In this document: one piece after another, positions 16,577 through 25,084 of the stretch
How the letters are laid out: the number at the start of each line of letters is the position of its first letter
How positions within the stretch are numbered: position 1 is the first letter of the stretch
NCBI GenBank assembly: GCA_050250815.1
Contig: JBFWNY010000012.1
Location: forward strand, 32,239-96,238
Direction of reading: 5' to 3'
DNA length: 64,000 nucleotides
Origin: JAEUMD01 sp050250815
Lineage (GTDB): Bacteria > Pseudomonadota > Alphaproteobacteria > Rhizobiales > Hyphomicrobiaceae
Notes under the pieces: generated by a model
Databases searched by the model: none
The model's input: the letters and a program-made list of their open reading frames with translations, nothing else
What the model was told of the DNA's origin: nothing
Position numbers and translations under genes: made by a program

Positions 16577-18429
16577 TGACAACGGCCGCAAAGAAGCCGC
16601 ACCCCGACGCCGAACACCAACCGACGCCCAAGCGACCCGCAGCGATCTCAGAGGCCTTCGTCCTGCTCGACGACAGCTCGAGCGGCGGCGGCACGTCGCT
16701 GCTGTTCCAGGAGCCGGTCGAGGTCATCCGGGCCGATCGGCCTGAAGACGTCGCGGACGCCCTCAACCGCATCGAAGACGCACGGGCGGCGGGGCACCAC
16801 CTCGCAGGCTTCCTGTCCTACGAACTTGGCTACGTGCTGGAGCCGCGTCTGGCCCCGCTAATGCCGGCGGACCAGCGCATGCCGCTGATCTGGCTCGGCG
16901 TCTATCCGCCGCCCCGCCGCATGACCTCGGCCGAGGTTGCAGCATGGCTCGACCAGGTCACGCTCAGCCACACCTACGCCTTCTCGGATGTCTCGCTGGG
17001 CTGGAGCCGCGAACAGTACCTCGAGCGCTTCGCCAAGGTTGCCGAGATGATCCGCTCCGGCGACATCTACCAGCTGAACCTCACGTTCAAGGCGCGCTTC
17101 CGCCTGTCCGGCTCGCCGCTCGCCTTCTACCGTGACATGCGGCAGCGACAGCGGGTCGCCTATGGCGCCATCGTCGATACCGGTGCCGCCACCGTACTTT
17201 CTGCCTCGCCCGAGCTGTTCATCGAGCAGCATGGCCGCGTCATCGAGACACGGCCGATGAAAGGCACAGCACCGCGGGCCGGCCCAATCGCAGCCGACGA
17301 GATCGAGCGGCGGCAGCTTGCCAGCGACATCAAGCAGCGTGCCGAGAACCTGATGATCGTCGACCTGATGCGCAACGACCTGGGCCGCATTGCAGAGACG
17401 GGCAGCGTCGAGGTCACAGACCTGTTCACCGTCGAGACATTTCGCACGCTCCATCAGATGACCTCGGGCGTGCGGGCCAGACTCAAGGACGGCATCGGGT
17501 TGCGCGCGCTGTTGGAGGCAATCTTCCCGCCGGGCTCGGTGACGGGGGCGCCAAAGATCCGCGCCATGGAGCTGATCCGCTCCTATGAGACGGAGGCACG
17601 CGGCGTCTACTGCGGGGCGGTCGGCATGCTCACCCCGTCGGGAGACGCACTGCTCAACGTGGCGATCCGCACGCCCGTCGTGTTCCGTGACGGCACCGGC
17701 GAGATGGGCATCGGCTCAGGCGTGGTCTACGACTCGGAGGGCTCCAAGGAATACGCAGAGTGTCTGCTGAAGCTCAAATTCCTCACCGACCCGCCCAAGA
17801 GCTTCGAGCTGATCGAGACGATGCTCTTCGACGGCGCACACGGCTTCGTGCTGCTCGACCGGCACATGGACCGGCTCGCGGCGTCGGCGAAATACTTCGG
17901 CTTTCCGTTCGACCCGGCAGCCGCCCGTGCCAAGGTCGATGAGGCCGTCGCGGAACGCCGGTCGGAGCGTCTGCGGGTACGGCTGCTGCTCGGCGAAAGC
18001 GGCGCTCTGGCCGTGACCGCCGTTCCCCAGCCGGCCAATCCAGCCGCTGCGATACGCTACGTCGTCTCGCCGACGCGGCTCGATCCGGGTGATGCGTTCC
18101 TCTATCACAAGACGACGCGGCGGGAACTCTACGATCGGGAGTGGCAGCACTATCACGACACCACCGGCGCTGATGAAGTCATCTACCTCAATGCCGCGGG
18201 TGATCTCGCCGAGGGTAGCCGCACGACGATCTTCGTCGAACACAACGGCGTGCTCCTGACGCCACCGCTCGAGGCCGGGCTGCTGCCCGGCACGCTTCGC
18301 GCCGAGCTACTCGCGGATGGCCGGGCGAAGGAAGCGCGGTTGACGCTTGCAGATCTCAAGGGCGCCGATGCGATCTATCTCGGCAATTCTGTCAGGGGCC
18401 TGCAGCGCGCCGTGCCACTGGAGGGTTGA
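16576..18429 (+). CDS. pabB: Aminodeoxychorismate synthase component I fused to aminodeoxychorismate lyase (PabB-PabC)
   Basis: 617-aa fusion. Residues about 1-390 are the chorismate-binding PabB domain with ETRPMKGTAPR (the PIKGTxxR-type lysine), NLMIVDLMRNDLGR and GAPKIRAMELI. Residues about 400-617 are a PabC-type class IV PLP lyase; FLYHKTTRRELYD holds the likely PLP lysine and DEVIYLNAAGDLAEGSRT is the family motif. Together they turn chorismate plus ammonia into 4-aminobenzoate for folate. The glutamine amidotransferase PabA is not in this window. Single-chain PabB-PabC proteins are known in several proteobacteria. Confidence 0.94.
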   Translation: MTTAAKKPHPDAEHQPTPKRPAAISEAFVLLDDSSSGGGTSLLFQEPVEVIRADRPEDVADALNRIEDARAAGHHLAGFLSYELGYVLEPRLAPLMPADQRMPLIWLGVYPPPRRMTSAEVAAWLDQVTLSHTYAFSDVSLGWSREQYLERFAKVAEMIRSGDIYQLNLTFKARFRLSGSPLAFYRDMRQRQRVAYGAIVDTGAATVLSASPELFIEQHGRVIETRPMKGTAPRAGPIAADEIERRQLASDIKQRAENLMIVDLMRNDLGRIAETGSVEVTDLFTVETFRTLHQMTSGVRARLKDGIGLRALLEAIFPPGSVTGAPKIRAMELIRSYETEARGVYCGAVGMLTPSGDALLNVAIRTPVVFRDGTGEMGIGSGVVYDSEGSKEYAECLLKLKFLTDPPKSFELIETMLFDGAHGFVLLDRHMDRLAASAKYFGFPFDPAAARAKVDEAVAERRSERLRVRLLLGESGALAVTAVPQPANPAAAIRYVVSPTRLDPGDAFLYHKTTRRELYDREWQHYHDTTGADEVIYLNAAGDLAEGSRTTIFVEHNGVLLTPPLEAGLLPGTLRAELLADGRAKEARLTLADLKGADAIYLGNSVRGLQRAVPLEG

Positions 18430-18575
18430 ACGGTCGCCAGCACGTCCATCTCGTGCACGCACGACGCGCCAGCAACCTGTGACTGCCGTCACTGACCGTG
18501 CGGCTTGCGTGGCTTCGTCGCCCAAAAGAATGCGGGAACCTTGGGCACTGCAAGCGGCCTGAAGTTGAGGCACGC

Positions 18576-18758
18576 CTACCGCGCAACCGGCACTTGCACC
18601 GCCACGGGCGCGGCCGGTTTCTCAGTCACAGAGGACGTGAAATAGGCAGCCAGAATCAAGGCAATGGACGCGAGCGTAATCGCTACCGCAATGGCGATCT
18701 CGCGTCGCGACGTCCTGATCCGCCGACTGTAGGCATCAATCGAATGGTTCCGCATCAT
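18576..18758 (-). CDS. Small single-helix membrane protein, unrecognised
   Basis: 60-aa protein beginning MMRNHSIDAYSRR, with a basic N-terminus, one hydrophobic helix (EIAIAVAITLASIALILAAYF) and a short Ala/Pro/Val tail. Longer in-frame starts (to 18827) add unstructured sequence. Helix placement and basic-inside charge suggest a real small membrane protein, but no strong ribosome binding site is seen. Function unknown. Confidence 0.5.
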   Translation of the reverse strand: MMRNHSIDAYSRRIRTSRREIAIAVAITLASIALILAAYFTSSVTEKPAAPVAVQVPVAR

Positions 18759-18876
18759 GCTGGCAGACGTCGCAGCCCGCGACGGTCCGCACCAGAGCGC
18801 TGAACGCCGCGCGACAGAACAGCACACGACATTAGACGGAGGTTGCCGCGACCGACATGCGGCATCGTCAAGAGGC

Positions 18877-19053
18877 TCAGAGGCCGCGCATCATGCAGCC
18901 GCCAAGCAGCACGATATGGGCAAACAGAAGCGCCCAGAACTCGTTGCCGGTCAGCATCGGAATCTCAGCGTTGAAGAACTTGATGATGAGAACCGTCACC
19001 GTGACGACGATGGCGAACACGAACGTGAGAATGCTCGGTGCTTTGAGGGCCAT
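18877..19053 (-). CDS. Small two-helix membrane protein, unrecognised
   Basis: 58-aa protein starting MALKAPSILTF with AAGGAGA six to eight bases upstream, a strong reason to call it. It has two hydrophobic helices (about residues 7-25 and 38-55) joined by FFNAEIPMLTGNEFW. An extended -10 (TGCTATATA) lies about 100 bases upstream. It stands between another small membrane protein gene and the 627-aa gene. No family recognised. Confidence 0.68.
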   Translation of the reverse strand: MALKAPSILTFVFAIVVTVTVLIIKFFNAEIPMLTGNEFWALLFAHIVLLGGCMMRGL

Positions 19054-19154
19054 GAAGACTGTCTCCTTGTCCGACGCTTGGTCCGGCGAGGCCGCCCGCC
19101 GAAGCGATGAGGGGCCGGGTGGCCGTCGCCGCACGCTCGGGCCGTCGGGGCGCG

Positions 19155-19163
19155 TATATAGCA
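19155..19163 (-). promoter_or_regulatory. Extended -10 element upstream of the 58-aa gene
   Basis: On the minus strand the bases read TGCTATATA, an extended -10 (TGnTATAAT-like), in otherwise very GC-rich DNA. No consensus -35 is visible at the right distance. Transcription would start about 95 bases before the small gene. Confidence 0.35.
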
Positions 19164-19283
19164 GTCGTCGGAGCCAGCGGCGACTGTGGCACCCCGACCC
19201 CTGTGGGCAACTTCGTATTCGGCAAGCGAGTTGTGCTCGCGGAAGGCGAAAGGCGCGGAAGGCTCTCGCCTCTGCGCCCGCGG

Positions 19284-21167
19284 TCAGCCTGTTTTGGCCG
19301 CCTGTGATGGCGAAGGCTGATCGGCAGCAGCCTGCGCGCTGGCGGCGGCCCCGCCGTCGTCGTGCGAGCGCCTGCCACGGCGCGGCGAGAGCAGTCTCCA
19401 GAGCAGAAGGAGCACCAGGAAAGCCACCAGCCCGGCCGCGGCAAAGGCCGCCGGATGGCGCTCCCACATCAGAATGGGATCGATGCGGCCCTCGAAGACG
19501 GCCTTGGCATCACGGTAGGCGGCGATCGGATCGATCAGGCTCCGTGGCTCCAGCATCATGTCGACCGCTGCGGTCTGGTCGCGGCTGGCTATCACGGCCC
19601 CGCGTACGCGCTCGCTGGCGAAGCGGGTCATAACGGCGGGGTTGGCGGCCACCGCGGCCAGAACACGCTCGCGCGGCGCACGTTCGAGCTTGTCCAGGTA
19701 ACCGGCGAGGGCTTCCAGTTCAGGTTCGGTGAGGCTGCGCGCCAGGGACCGCAGCCGCTCCCGATCGAGGTCGAGAAGCCTTTCGCGCGCACCCTGTGAG
19801 ATCGCCGACAGTCGCCCAATGGCAAGCCTGTCCTCGACCTCCAGTACGCGGGCGAGGCTCCCGGTGGTGAATGCCTGTGGCTCTGCGCGACGGTGGATGT
19901 CGTTGGCCACCACGTCGCCGATCCGGTCGCCGGCGACCGCCACCCATCGCAATGCCTTGTCGAGTGAACGCGTCGAGCGCGCGACCTCCATGCCGGGCTC
20001 CGGCAATCGCGCAACGGCCTGGTCGAGCGTGCCATCGGCGAGACGCCGGTCGAGCCCATCCTTGCCTTCCGACGCCAGGACGATCGCCACGATCTCGTCG
20101 AGCCGTGCCATCTTGCCATCGCCCAGTCTGTCGAGGTAGCCGCGAAAGCGCGTGTCGCTCTCGGCGATCTCGAGCACCTTGGCGTGCGCCGCGCGGAACT
20201 GATGCCAGACCTCGATGACATGGTCCGTCGACTTGTCCGCGATCTCGCCAATGTTCTCCCGCAACTCCGTCTTGAGGGCGTCGGCCAGCTCGGTCCTGAT
20301 GCGGGCCTTCGTCTCCGGCGACTTCATCTCATCGGCGATGATCGGCAGAACGCCGTGACGCAGGTCCCAGATGTCCTTGGCGATGAGCACGAGGCCGACG
20401 CCGCCAGCGGCCACGGAGACCAGGCGGGCGAGAACGCTGCCGACGAGGCGCTGGCCGAGCCGGCGCGCGAGGTTGGCCATCTGCCGGCGTAGAACGAGGA
20501 TCGCGGCTCCGGTAATGCCGCCGCTCGCCTGCTTGAGCTTGTCACTGGTCGTGATCGGCGCCGCATTTTCTCCGGGCGCAAGTGCGAAGTCGGCGCGTGC
20601 GTCGCGCGCGACCGTCCGCGCCACTGTCGAGCCGTAGCGCGGCCCCAGAAACGCCGACAGGCAGTCGAGCGCGGGGCCTGCGGCATCGACGGACGCGAGT
20701 TCGAGGGCGTTTCCGAGGTCGCGGCCGACGCCCTCGGCCAGCCCTTCGATCGCCTTCTTGACATCCTCGGATTGGAAGACGCGTTCGGCCACTGCGATCG
20801 ATAGGGCCTCGGCCTTCTCCTGCGATGCCAGACTGGAGATGAGGTTGCCCCAGCTCGACTCCTCGCGGACCTCCTCGATTGCCGCATCGATGCGTGAGTC
20901 TAGGATGCGATCGAGATCGCCCGTCCGCCACTGAGCAGCGACGAGCATCGCGTAGTCGACGTGCGTCATGCCCGCGTCGAGCGCCTTGAACGTGAGCGAG
21001 CGGATCGCAGGTCTGAAGGCCGCCTCGTCCTGGGCCTGGCAGGCCTCGTACTCGGCGCGCGTAACCTGGTGACGCGACCTCTCCTGTGCGAACGAGGCGG
21101 CGGTCTGTGCCAGCAGCAGCGCTGAGACGGCGACGACGGACACTGGCGTACGCAGATTAAGGTTCAA
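19284..21167 (-). CDS. Large exported protein with C-terminal membrane anchor, unrecognised
   Basis: 627-aa protein if started at TTG 21167, which has GGAG six bases upstream and gives a clean signal peptide (MNLNLRTPVSVVAVSALLLAQTAA region, cleavage near SFAQ). The open frame runs to 21395, but the extra 76 residues are Arg-rich and not signal-like. The mature protein is strongly alpha-helical, with a central hydrophobic stretch (LVSVAAGGVGLVLIAKDIWDL, near residues 235-260), long amphipathic helices, a C-terminal membrane helix at about 572-593 and a cytoplasm-facing Arg/Ser/Ala tail. This suggests a periplasmic coiled protein anchored at its end. No catalytic motif or known family recognised. 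Confidence 0.8.
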   Translation of the reverse strand: MNLNLRTPVSVVAVSALLLAQTAASFAQERSRHQVTRAEYEACQAQDEAAFRPAIRSLTFKALDAGMTHVDYAMLVAAQWRTGDLDRILDSRIDAAIEEVREESSWGNLISSLASQEKAEALSIAVAERVFQSEDVKKAIEGLAEGVGRDLGNALELASVDAAGPALDCLSAFLGPRYGSTVARTVARDARADFALAPGENAAPITTSDKLKQASGGITGAAILVLRRQMANLARRLGQRLVGSVLARLVSVAAGGVGLVLIAKDIWDLRHGVLPIIADEMKSPETKARIRTELADALKTELRENIGEIADKSTDHVIEVWHQFRAAHAKVLEIAESDTRFRGYLDRLGDGKMARLDEIVAIVLASEGKDGLDRRLADGTLDQAVARLPEPGMEVARSTRSLDKALRWVAVAGDRIGDVVANDIHRRAEPQAFTTGSLARVLEVEDRLAIGRLSAISQGARERLLDLDRERLRSLARSLTEPELEALAGYLDKLERAPRERVLAAVAANPAVMTRFASERVRGAVIASRDQTAAVDMMLEPRSLIDPIAAYRDAKAVFEGRIDPILMWERHPAAFAAAGLVAFLVLLLLWRLLSPRRGRRSHDDGGAAASAQAAADQPSPSQAAKTG

Positions 21168-21399
21168 GCCAAGCTCCAATCTGGCCGTCGCCTCGCGGCT
21201 CCTTGCCACACGTGCCAGGGAACATGTGGCATCCACACGGTTACAGCGCAATTGCGCAGGCGCAATGGCAGCCGGCGCCCGGACGCGCCTGCGGATGATG
21301 CGTAAATCTTGGGCGGTGCCGCCAAGCTCGCAACGGCGGGCGACCCGACCGGACTGCCCCGACGCGCCGCGAAGCCGTGGGCGTTCCCCGGACACTTGC

Positions 21400-21428
21400 T
21401 TGACGGTGGCAGCCCGTATCCGTATAGA
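21400..21428 (+). promoter_or_regulatory. Sigma-70 promoter of rpmB
   Basis: TTGACG at 21400-21405 and TATAGA at 21423-21428, separated by exactly 17 bases: near-consensus in both boxes. The predicted start near 21435 leaves a leader of about 117 nt, which contains a GCCACC/GGTGGC hairpin (21432-21448). Confidence 0.72.
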
Positions 21429-21551
21429 GGCGCCACCAGCCCGGTGGCCCGCGCCGCCGGGCGTTCATCATTTCCCGGCACGATAACCGTTTCCGGCTTG
21501 AGAACGTTCGCGCGCCCCGCTCAGGGCCTGCCGCGACCCAGGAGTGCTGAC

Positions 21552-21857
21552 ATGACGCGCAAATGCGAGTTGACGGGCAAGCTGCCCCTCTCCGGCAACA
21601 ACCGGAGCCACGCAGAGAACAAGACGCGGCGCAAGTTCCGTCCCAACCTGTGCGACGTCACACTGATTTCCGACGTCCTGGGCCAGAGCTACCGCCTGCG
21701 CATCTGTGCGCACGCACTCAAGACCGTGGAACACCGCGGCGGCCTCGATGCGTTCCTGGCCAAGGCGCGCGACGAGGAGCTGTCTCCGCGCTGCCTCAAG
21801 ATCAAGCGCGATATCTCCAAGTCCAAGAAGGCGACCTCGACCGGCGCCGCAGCTTAA
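21552..21857 (+). CDS. rpmB: 50S ribosomal protein L28
   Basis: 101-aa ribosomal protein starting MTRKCELTGK, with the conserved SGNNRSHAENKTRRKFRPNL segment. AGGAG lies seven bases before the ATG. It lacks the paired cysteines of zinc-binding L28, so it is the zinc-independent form. It has its own strong promoter and a downstream hairpin, so it is probably monocistronic. Confidence 0.97.
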   Translation: MTRKCELTGKLPLSGNNRSHAENKTRRKFRPNLCDVTLISDVLGQSYRLRICAHALKTVEHRGGLDAFLAKARDEELSPRCLKIKRDISKSKKATSTGAAA

Positions 21858-21904
21858 GAGAGCCTCCGGCCGGCCACCCGGCCACTCAAGGCAATGGCAC
21901 GTTC

Positions 21905-21942
21905 AAGGCGGCGCGGGCACCTGCTCGGCGCCGCTTTCGTTT
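21905..21942 (+). terminator. Rho-independent terminator of rpmB
   Basis: Stem 21905-21914 with 21928-21937 (seven G:C pairs extended by A:U and one G:U), 13-base loop, then TTTCGTTTG. It also lies just beyond the end of the convergent phytase-like gene. Confidence 0.65.
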
Positions 21943-21960
21943 GTCCGTTGCCGGAGCCGA

Positions 21961-23121
21961 TCAGTTGGAGACCTGGGGACGGCCCGCCTTCAGCACGAAT
22001 TGCAGCAGCACCGTGCGCTGAAGGAAGCCGTTGAAGTTATCGTCCGACAGCAGCGTCAGAACGTAGTCGCCGTTGCCTTCGGGGTGGGCGGCGATCGCTT
22101 CCATGTTGTCGATCTCCGCGGTCATGTCGGCTTCTAGGAGGACCTCACCTTTCAGCACCGCGCCGGGCGCGATATCGCGCACAGAAAGGCGCCGCAGCCT
22201 CATCTTGACACCTTCCAGCCAGCGGAACCGGCGCTCCAGCAGGATGACGTCGCCATCGGGCAGCCCCACCGCATCGGTCGGCTCGAACCCGCCGATGTCC
22301 TCGAGTGCAAGCTTGTGGCTGCGCCCGCCGGCCATGATCCATCCCGTATGATGACCGTGCTCGTCGGCCATCTGCTCGGCGAAAGCCAGCAGGGCTCCCT
22401 TGTGGCGACCGGCGCGCAGCTCGGTCAGTGCCTCGATGCCCTTAAGACGGCGCATGCGCTTGGCCTCGGCGGGCAGTGGCAGATAGCGCGACGGCCCAGT
22501 AACGCCGCGCGTCGCATCGACCTCGAACACGCCGATTCTGTGGTTCTGCTCGAATGCCACCGCGATATGACCGCGGCTCGGAGAGCCATCGAGCAACACT
22601 ACGGCTTCGGCATCACGATCCTTGTCGCGCTTCAACCGGCCGCCATCGCGCGCCTTGAGCGGACCTATCCGCACGTCGTCGAGACCAGCGGGCTTGCGAC
22701 CGGCATAGGTGAGCCGCCCCGTCAGCCACGTGCCCGCATCGGAGACAGCGACAACGCGCTGGCCCTCCGCGTCAATCGCGAGACCCGACCAGCCACCGAA
22801 CCGCTCGTCCTCGGATGAGAGCACGAGGCCGCCCCGCCATTCGAGTGGTCCAAACCGGGTACCGCCACCGCTTTTCAGGAACCAGTCGATCTGGCGCGCG
22901 CTGACGCGGATGACCGAGGCCGCGGCACGCGATGTGTCGGGCTTGGCCGCTTTCTCGGCCGCGAATGCGAGCGCTCCAAGCGAAGTGGTCAACCCGAGCA
23001 GCAAGGGCGCGCGCCACAGCATGCCGAGGCTTCTGCGAATGCGACTGATGGCACCGGTGCGCACGCGCTTCGGCACTCGCGTGTCCATTCCCTCCGGAGC
23101 GTCATCCGATCGGTCGATCAA
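21961..23121 (-). CDS. Esterase-like activity of phytase family protein
   Basis: 386-aa protein with an N-terminal membrane or signal segment (MLWRAPLLLGLTTSLGALAFA) and a beta-propeller-like domain matching the PF13449 type: GGLVLSSEDERFGGWSGLAID, VAVSDAGTWLTG, GIEALTEL and VILLERRFRWLEG. Members are periplasmic; whether this one hydrolyses phosphoesters is unproven. The cobT gene ends 12 bases upstream on the same strand, so it may be read from the cobS-cobT transcript. Confidence 0.86.
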   Translation of the reverse strand: MIDRSDDAPEGMDTRVPKRVRTGAISRIRRSLGMLWRAPLLLGLTTSLGALAFAAEKAAKPDTSRAAASVIRVSARQIDWFLKSGGGTRFGPLEWRGGLVLSSEDERFGGWSGLAIDAEGQRVVAVSDAGTWLTGRLTYAGRKPAGLDDVRIGPLKARDGGRLKRDKDRDAEAVVLLDGSPSRGHIAVAFEQNHRIGVFEVDATRGVTGPSRYLPLPAEAKRMRRLKGIEALTELRAGRHKGALLAFAEQMADEHGHHTGWIMAGGRSHKLALEDIGGFEPTDAVGLPDGDVILLERRFRWLEGVKMRLRRLSVRDIAPGAVLKGEVLLEADMTAEIDNMEAIAAHPEGNGDYVLTLLSDDNFNGFLQRTVLLQFVLKAGRPQVSN

Positions 23122-23133
23122 GCCGCACCCATC

Positions 23134-25011
23134 TCATGCGCGGCCGCGCGCCGCACCCTTCTTAAAAACACCGACCGATTCATCCTCGAACAGCTCGACA
23201 AGCTTCTCGGTCATGGCGCCGGCAAGTTCCGTCGGATCGGTGATGGTGACAGCCCGGCGATAGTAGCGGGTCACGTCGTGGCCGATGCCGATCGCGATCA
23301 ACTCCACCGGCGAGCGCTGCTCGATCTCCTCAATCACCTGGCGCAAATGGTTTTCCAGGTAATGCGCCGAATTCACCGACAGCGTCGAATCGTCGACCGG
23401 CGCACCGTCGGAGATCATCATGAGAATGCGGCGCTGCTCGGGCCGCCCCAGCAGCCTCGCGTGTGCCCAGGCCAGCGCCTCACCGTCGATGTTCTCCTTG
23501 AGCAGTCCCTCGCGCATCATGAGTGCGAGCGAGCGCTTGGCCCGGCGCCACGGCTGGTCGGCCGTCTTGTAGATGATATGGCGCAGGTCGTTGAGGCGGC
23601 CGGGCTGGGCGGGCTTGCCGGCGTTGATCCAGTCCTCGCGCGACTGGCCACCCTTCCAGGCGCGCGTTGTGAAGCCCAGGATCTCGACCTTGACGCCACA
23701 GCGTTCCAGTGTACGCGCCAGGATGTCGGCGCAGCACGCGGCCACCATGATCGGCCGGCCGCGCATACTGCCCGAGTTGTCGAGCAGCAGCGTGACGACC
23801 GTATCGCGGAAGTCGGTATCGCGCTCGCGCTTGAACGACAGCGGCGCCATGGGATCGACTATGACGCGGGTGAGACGCGCGACATCGAGCGTGCCCTCGT
23901 CGAGGTCGAACTCCCAACCGCGATCCTGCTGTGCAAGAAGCCGCCGCTGCAGCTTGTTGGCAAGGCGCGCCACGACACTGGCGAGCGCCTTCAATTCCTT
24001 GTCGAGGAAGGCGCGCAGCCGCTCCAGCTCATCGGGGGAAGCCATCTCGTCTGCCGCCACGATCTCGTCGTAGGCACGCGAATATACGGAGTAGCCGAAG
24101 CGCTCGGGCGTATCGAGCACAGACACGTTGGGCCGCCATGGCTCCGTCGTGTCGGCTTCCTCCGAGCCGTCCATGTCGCTGTCGAACTCATCGCTTTGGG
24201 CGCGCTCCGTGCTGTCCTGGCTCTCGCCGGGTTCGCCGTCCTCCTGCGCATCGTCCTGCGAGCTGTCCTGGCCCTCCGCCTTGCTTTCGGACTCGTCGGC
24301 CTCGTCGTCGCCTCCTTCAGGCTGTTCCTCTTCGCTGCGCTCCTCATCCTTCTCGCCGCCCTGCGAGGGTTCCTCGACGAGTTCGAGCGCGACGAGCAGA
24401 TCGTTGATGAGTCGTGCGAAGGCTTCCTGATCCTCGGACGAGGCGGACATGTCGTCGAGCACCGCACCGGCCCGCTTCTCAACGTGCGGGCGCCAGATGT
24501 CGACGAGCGAGCGGGCGGTCGCCGGAGCGGCAGCTCCCGTCAGCCGCTCGCGGACGATGAGGGCGAGCGCATCCTCGAGCGGAGCTTCGGCACGATCGGT
24601 CACGTGCGCGAAACGGCCGTGCGCGTACTGGTCCTCGATCTTGGCGGTGAGATTACGCGCCATACCCGACATGCGGTTGGCGCCCACCGATTCCACCCGC
24701 GCCCGCTCCACCGCCTCGAATACGCCGCGCGCCTCGCCGCCCGTCGGCGCAAACCTGCGGTGCAGCCGCACATCGTGACACGCCGCCGTCAGAGCGAGAC
24801 TGTCGGCCCAGCCGCGCAGCACCGCGACCTCGCGCTTGGACGGCGACCGCGACGGCTCGGGCAGACGCACGGATTTGCCGTCGAGTTCAGGCCGACCGGC
24901 CTGATACGAAACGTGCACCTCTCCGTCGCCCGCCACCGCGCGCACGCAAACCTCGAGCGCCCGCTTGAACGGCTCGGCCGGTGCTTCCTTGCGTTTGGGG
25001 GGCGAAGTCAT
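23134..25011 (-). CDS. cobT: Aerobic cobaltochelatase subunit CobT
   Basis: 625-aa AAA+-partner subunit of the CobN-CobS-CobT chelatase, which inserts cobalt into hydrogenobyrinic acid a,c-diamide in the aerobic vitamin B12 pathway. An N-terminal helical domain is followed by a very acidic linker (about residues 211-290) and a C-terminal von Willebrand A domain with the MIDAS motif D411-N-S-G-S415. cobS lies 73 bases upstream on the same strand. CobN is not in this window. The acidic linker creates a long, Leu-rich false frame on the other strand. Confidence 0.96.
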   Translation of the reverse strand: MTSPPKRKEAPAEPFKRALEVCVRAVAGDGEVHVSYQAGRPELDGKSVRLPEPSRSPSKREVAVLRGWADSLALTAACHDVRLHRRFAPTGGEARGVFEAVERARVESVGANRMSGMARNLTAKIEDQYAHGRFAHVTDRAEAPLEDALALIVRERLTGAAAPATARSLVDIWRPHVEKRAGAVLDDMSASSEDQEAFARLINDLLVALELVEEPSQGGEKDEERSEEEQPEGGDDEADESESKAEGQDSSQDDAQEDGEPGESQDSTERAQSDEFDSDMDGSEEADTTEPWRPNVSVLDTPERFGYSVYSRAYDEIVAADEMASPDELERLRAFLDKELKALASVVARLANKLQRRLLAQQDRGWEFDLDEGTLDVARLTRVIVDPMAPLSFKRERDTDFRDTVVTLLLDNSGSMRGRPIMVAACCADILARTLERCGVKVEILGFTTRAWKGGQSREDWINAGKPAQPGRLNDLRHIIYKTADQPWRRAKRSLALMMREGLLKENIDGEALAWAHARLLGRPEQRRILMMISDGAPVDDSTLSVNSAHYLENHLRQVIEEIEQRSPVELIAIGIGHDVTRYYRRAVTITDPTELAGAMTEKLVELFEDESVGVFKKGAARGRA

Positions 25012-25084
25012 GCGGTTGCGAGGTCACCACGCTCGGGCTTTGCCTTCGACATTGCCGTGCCTGTCTCCGACCGCGCTTGATGCG

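Noticed and set aside
23278..25080. 600-aa open frame opposite cobT with long Leu/Val/Ala stretches that look like membrane helices
   Set aside because: The hydrophobic stretch is the reverse complement of the acidic Glu/Asp codons of the CobT linker (GAG and GAC become CTC and GTC). No independent start signal.
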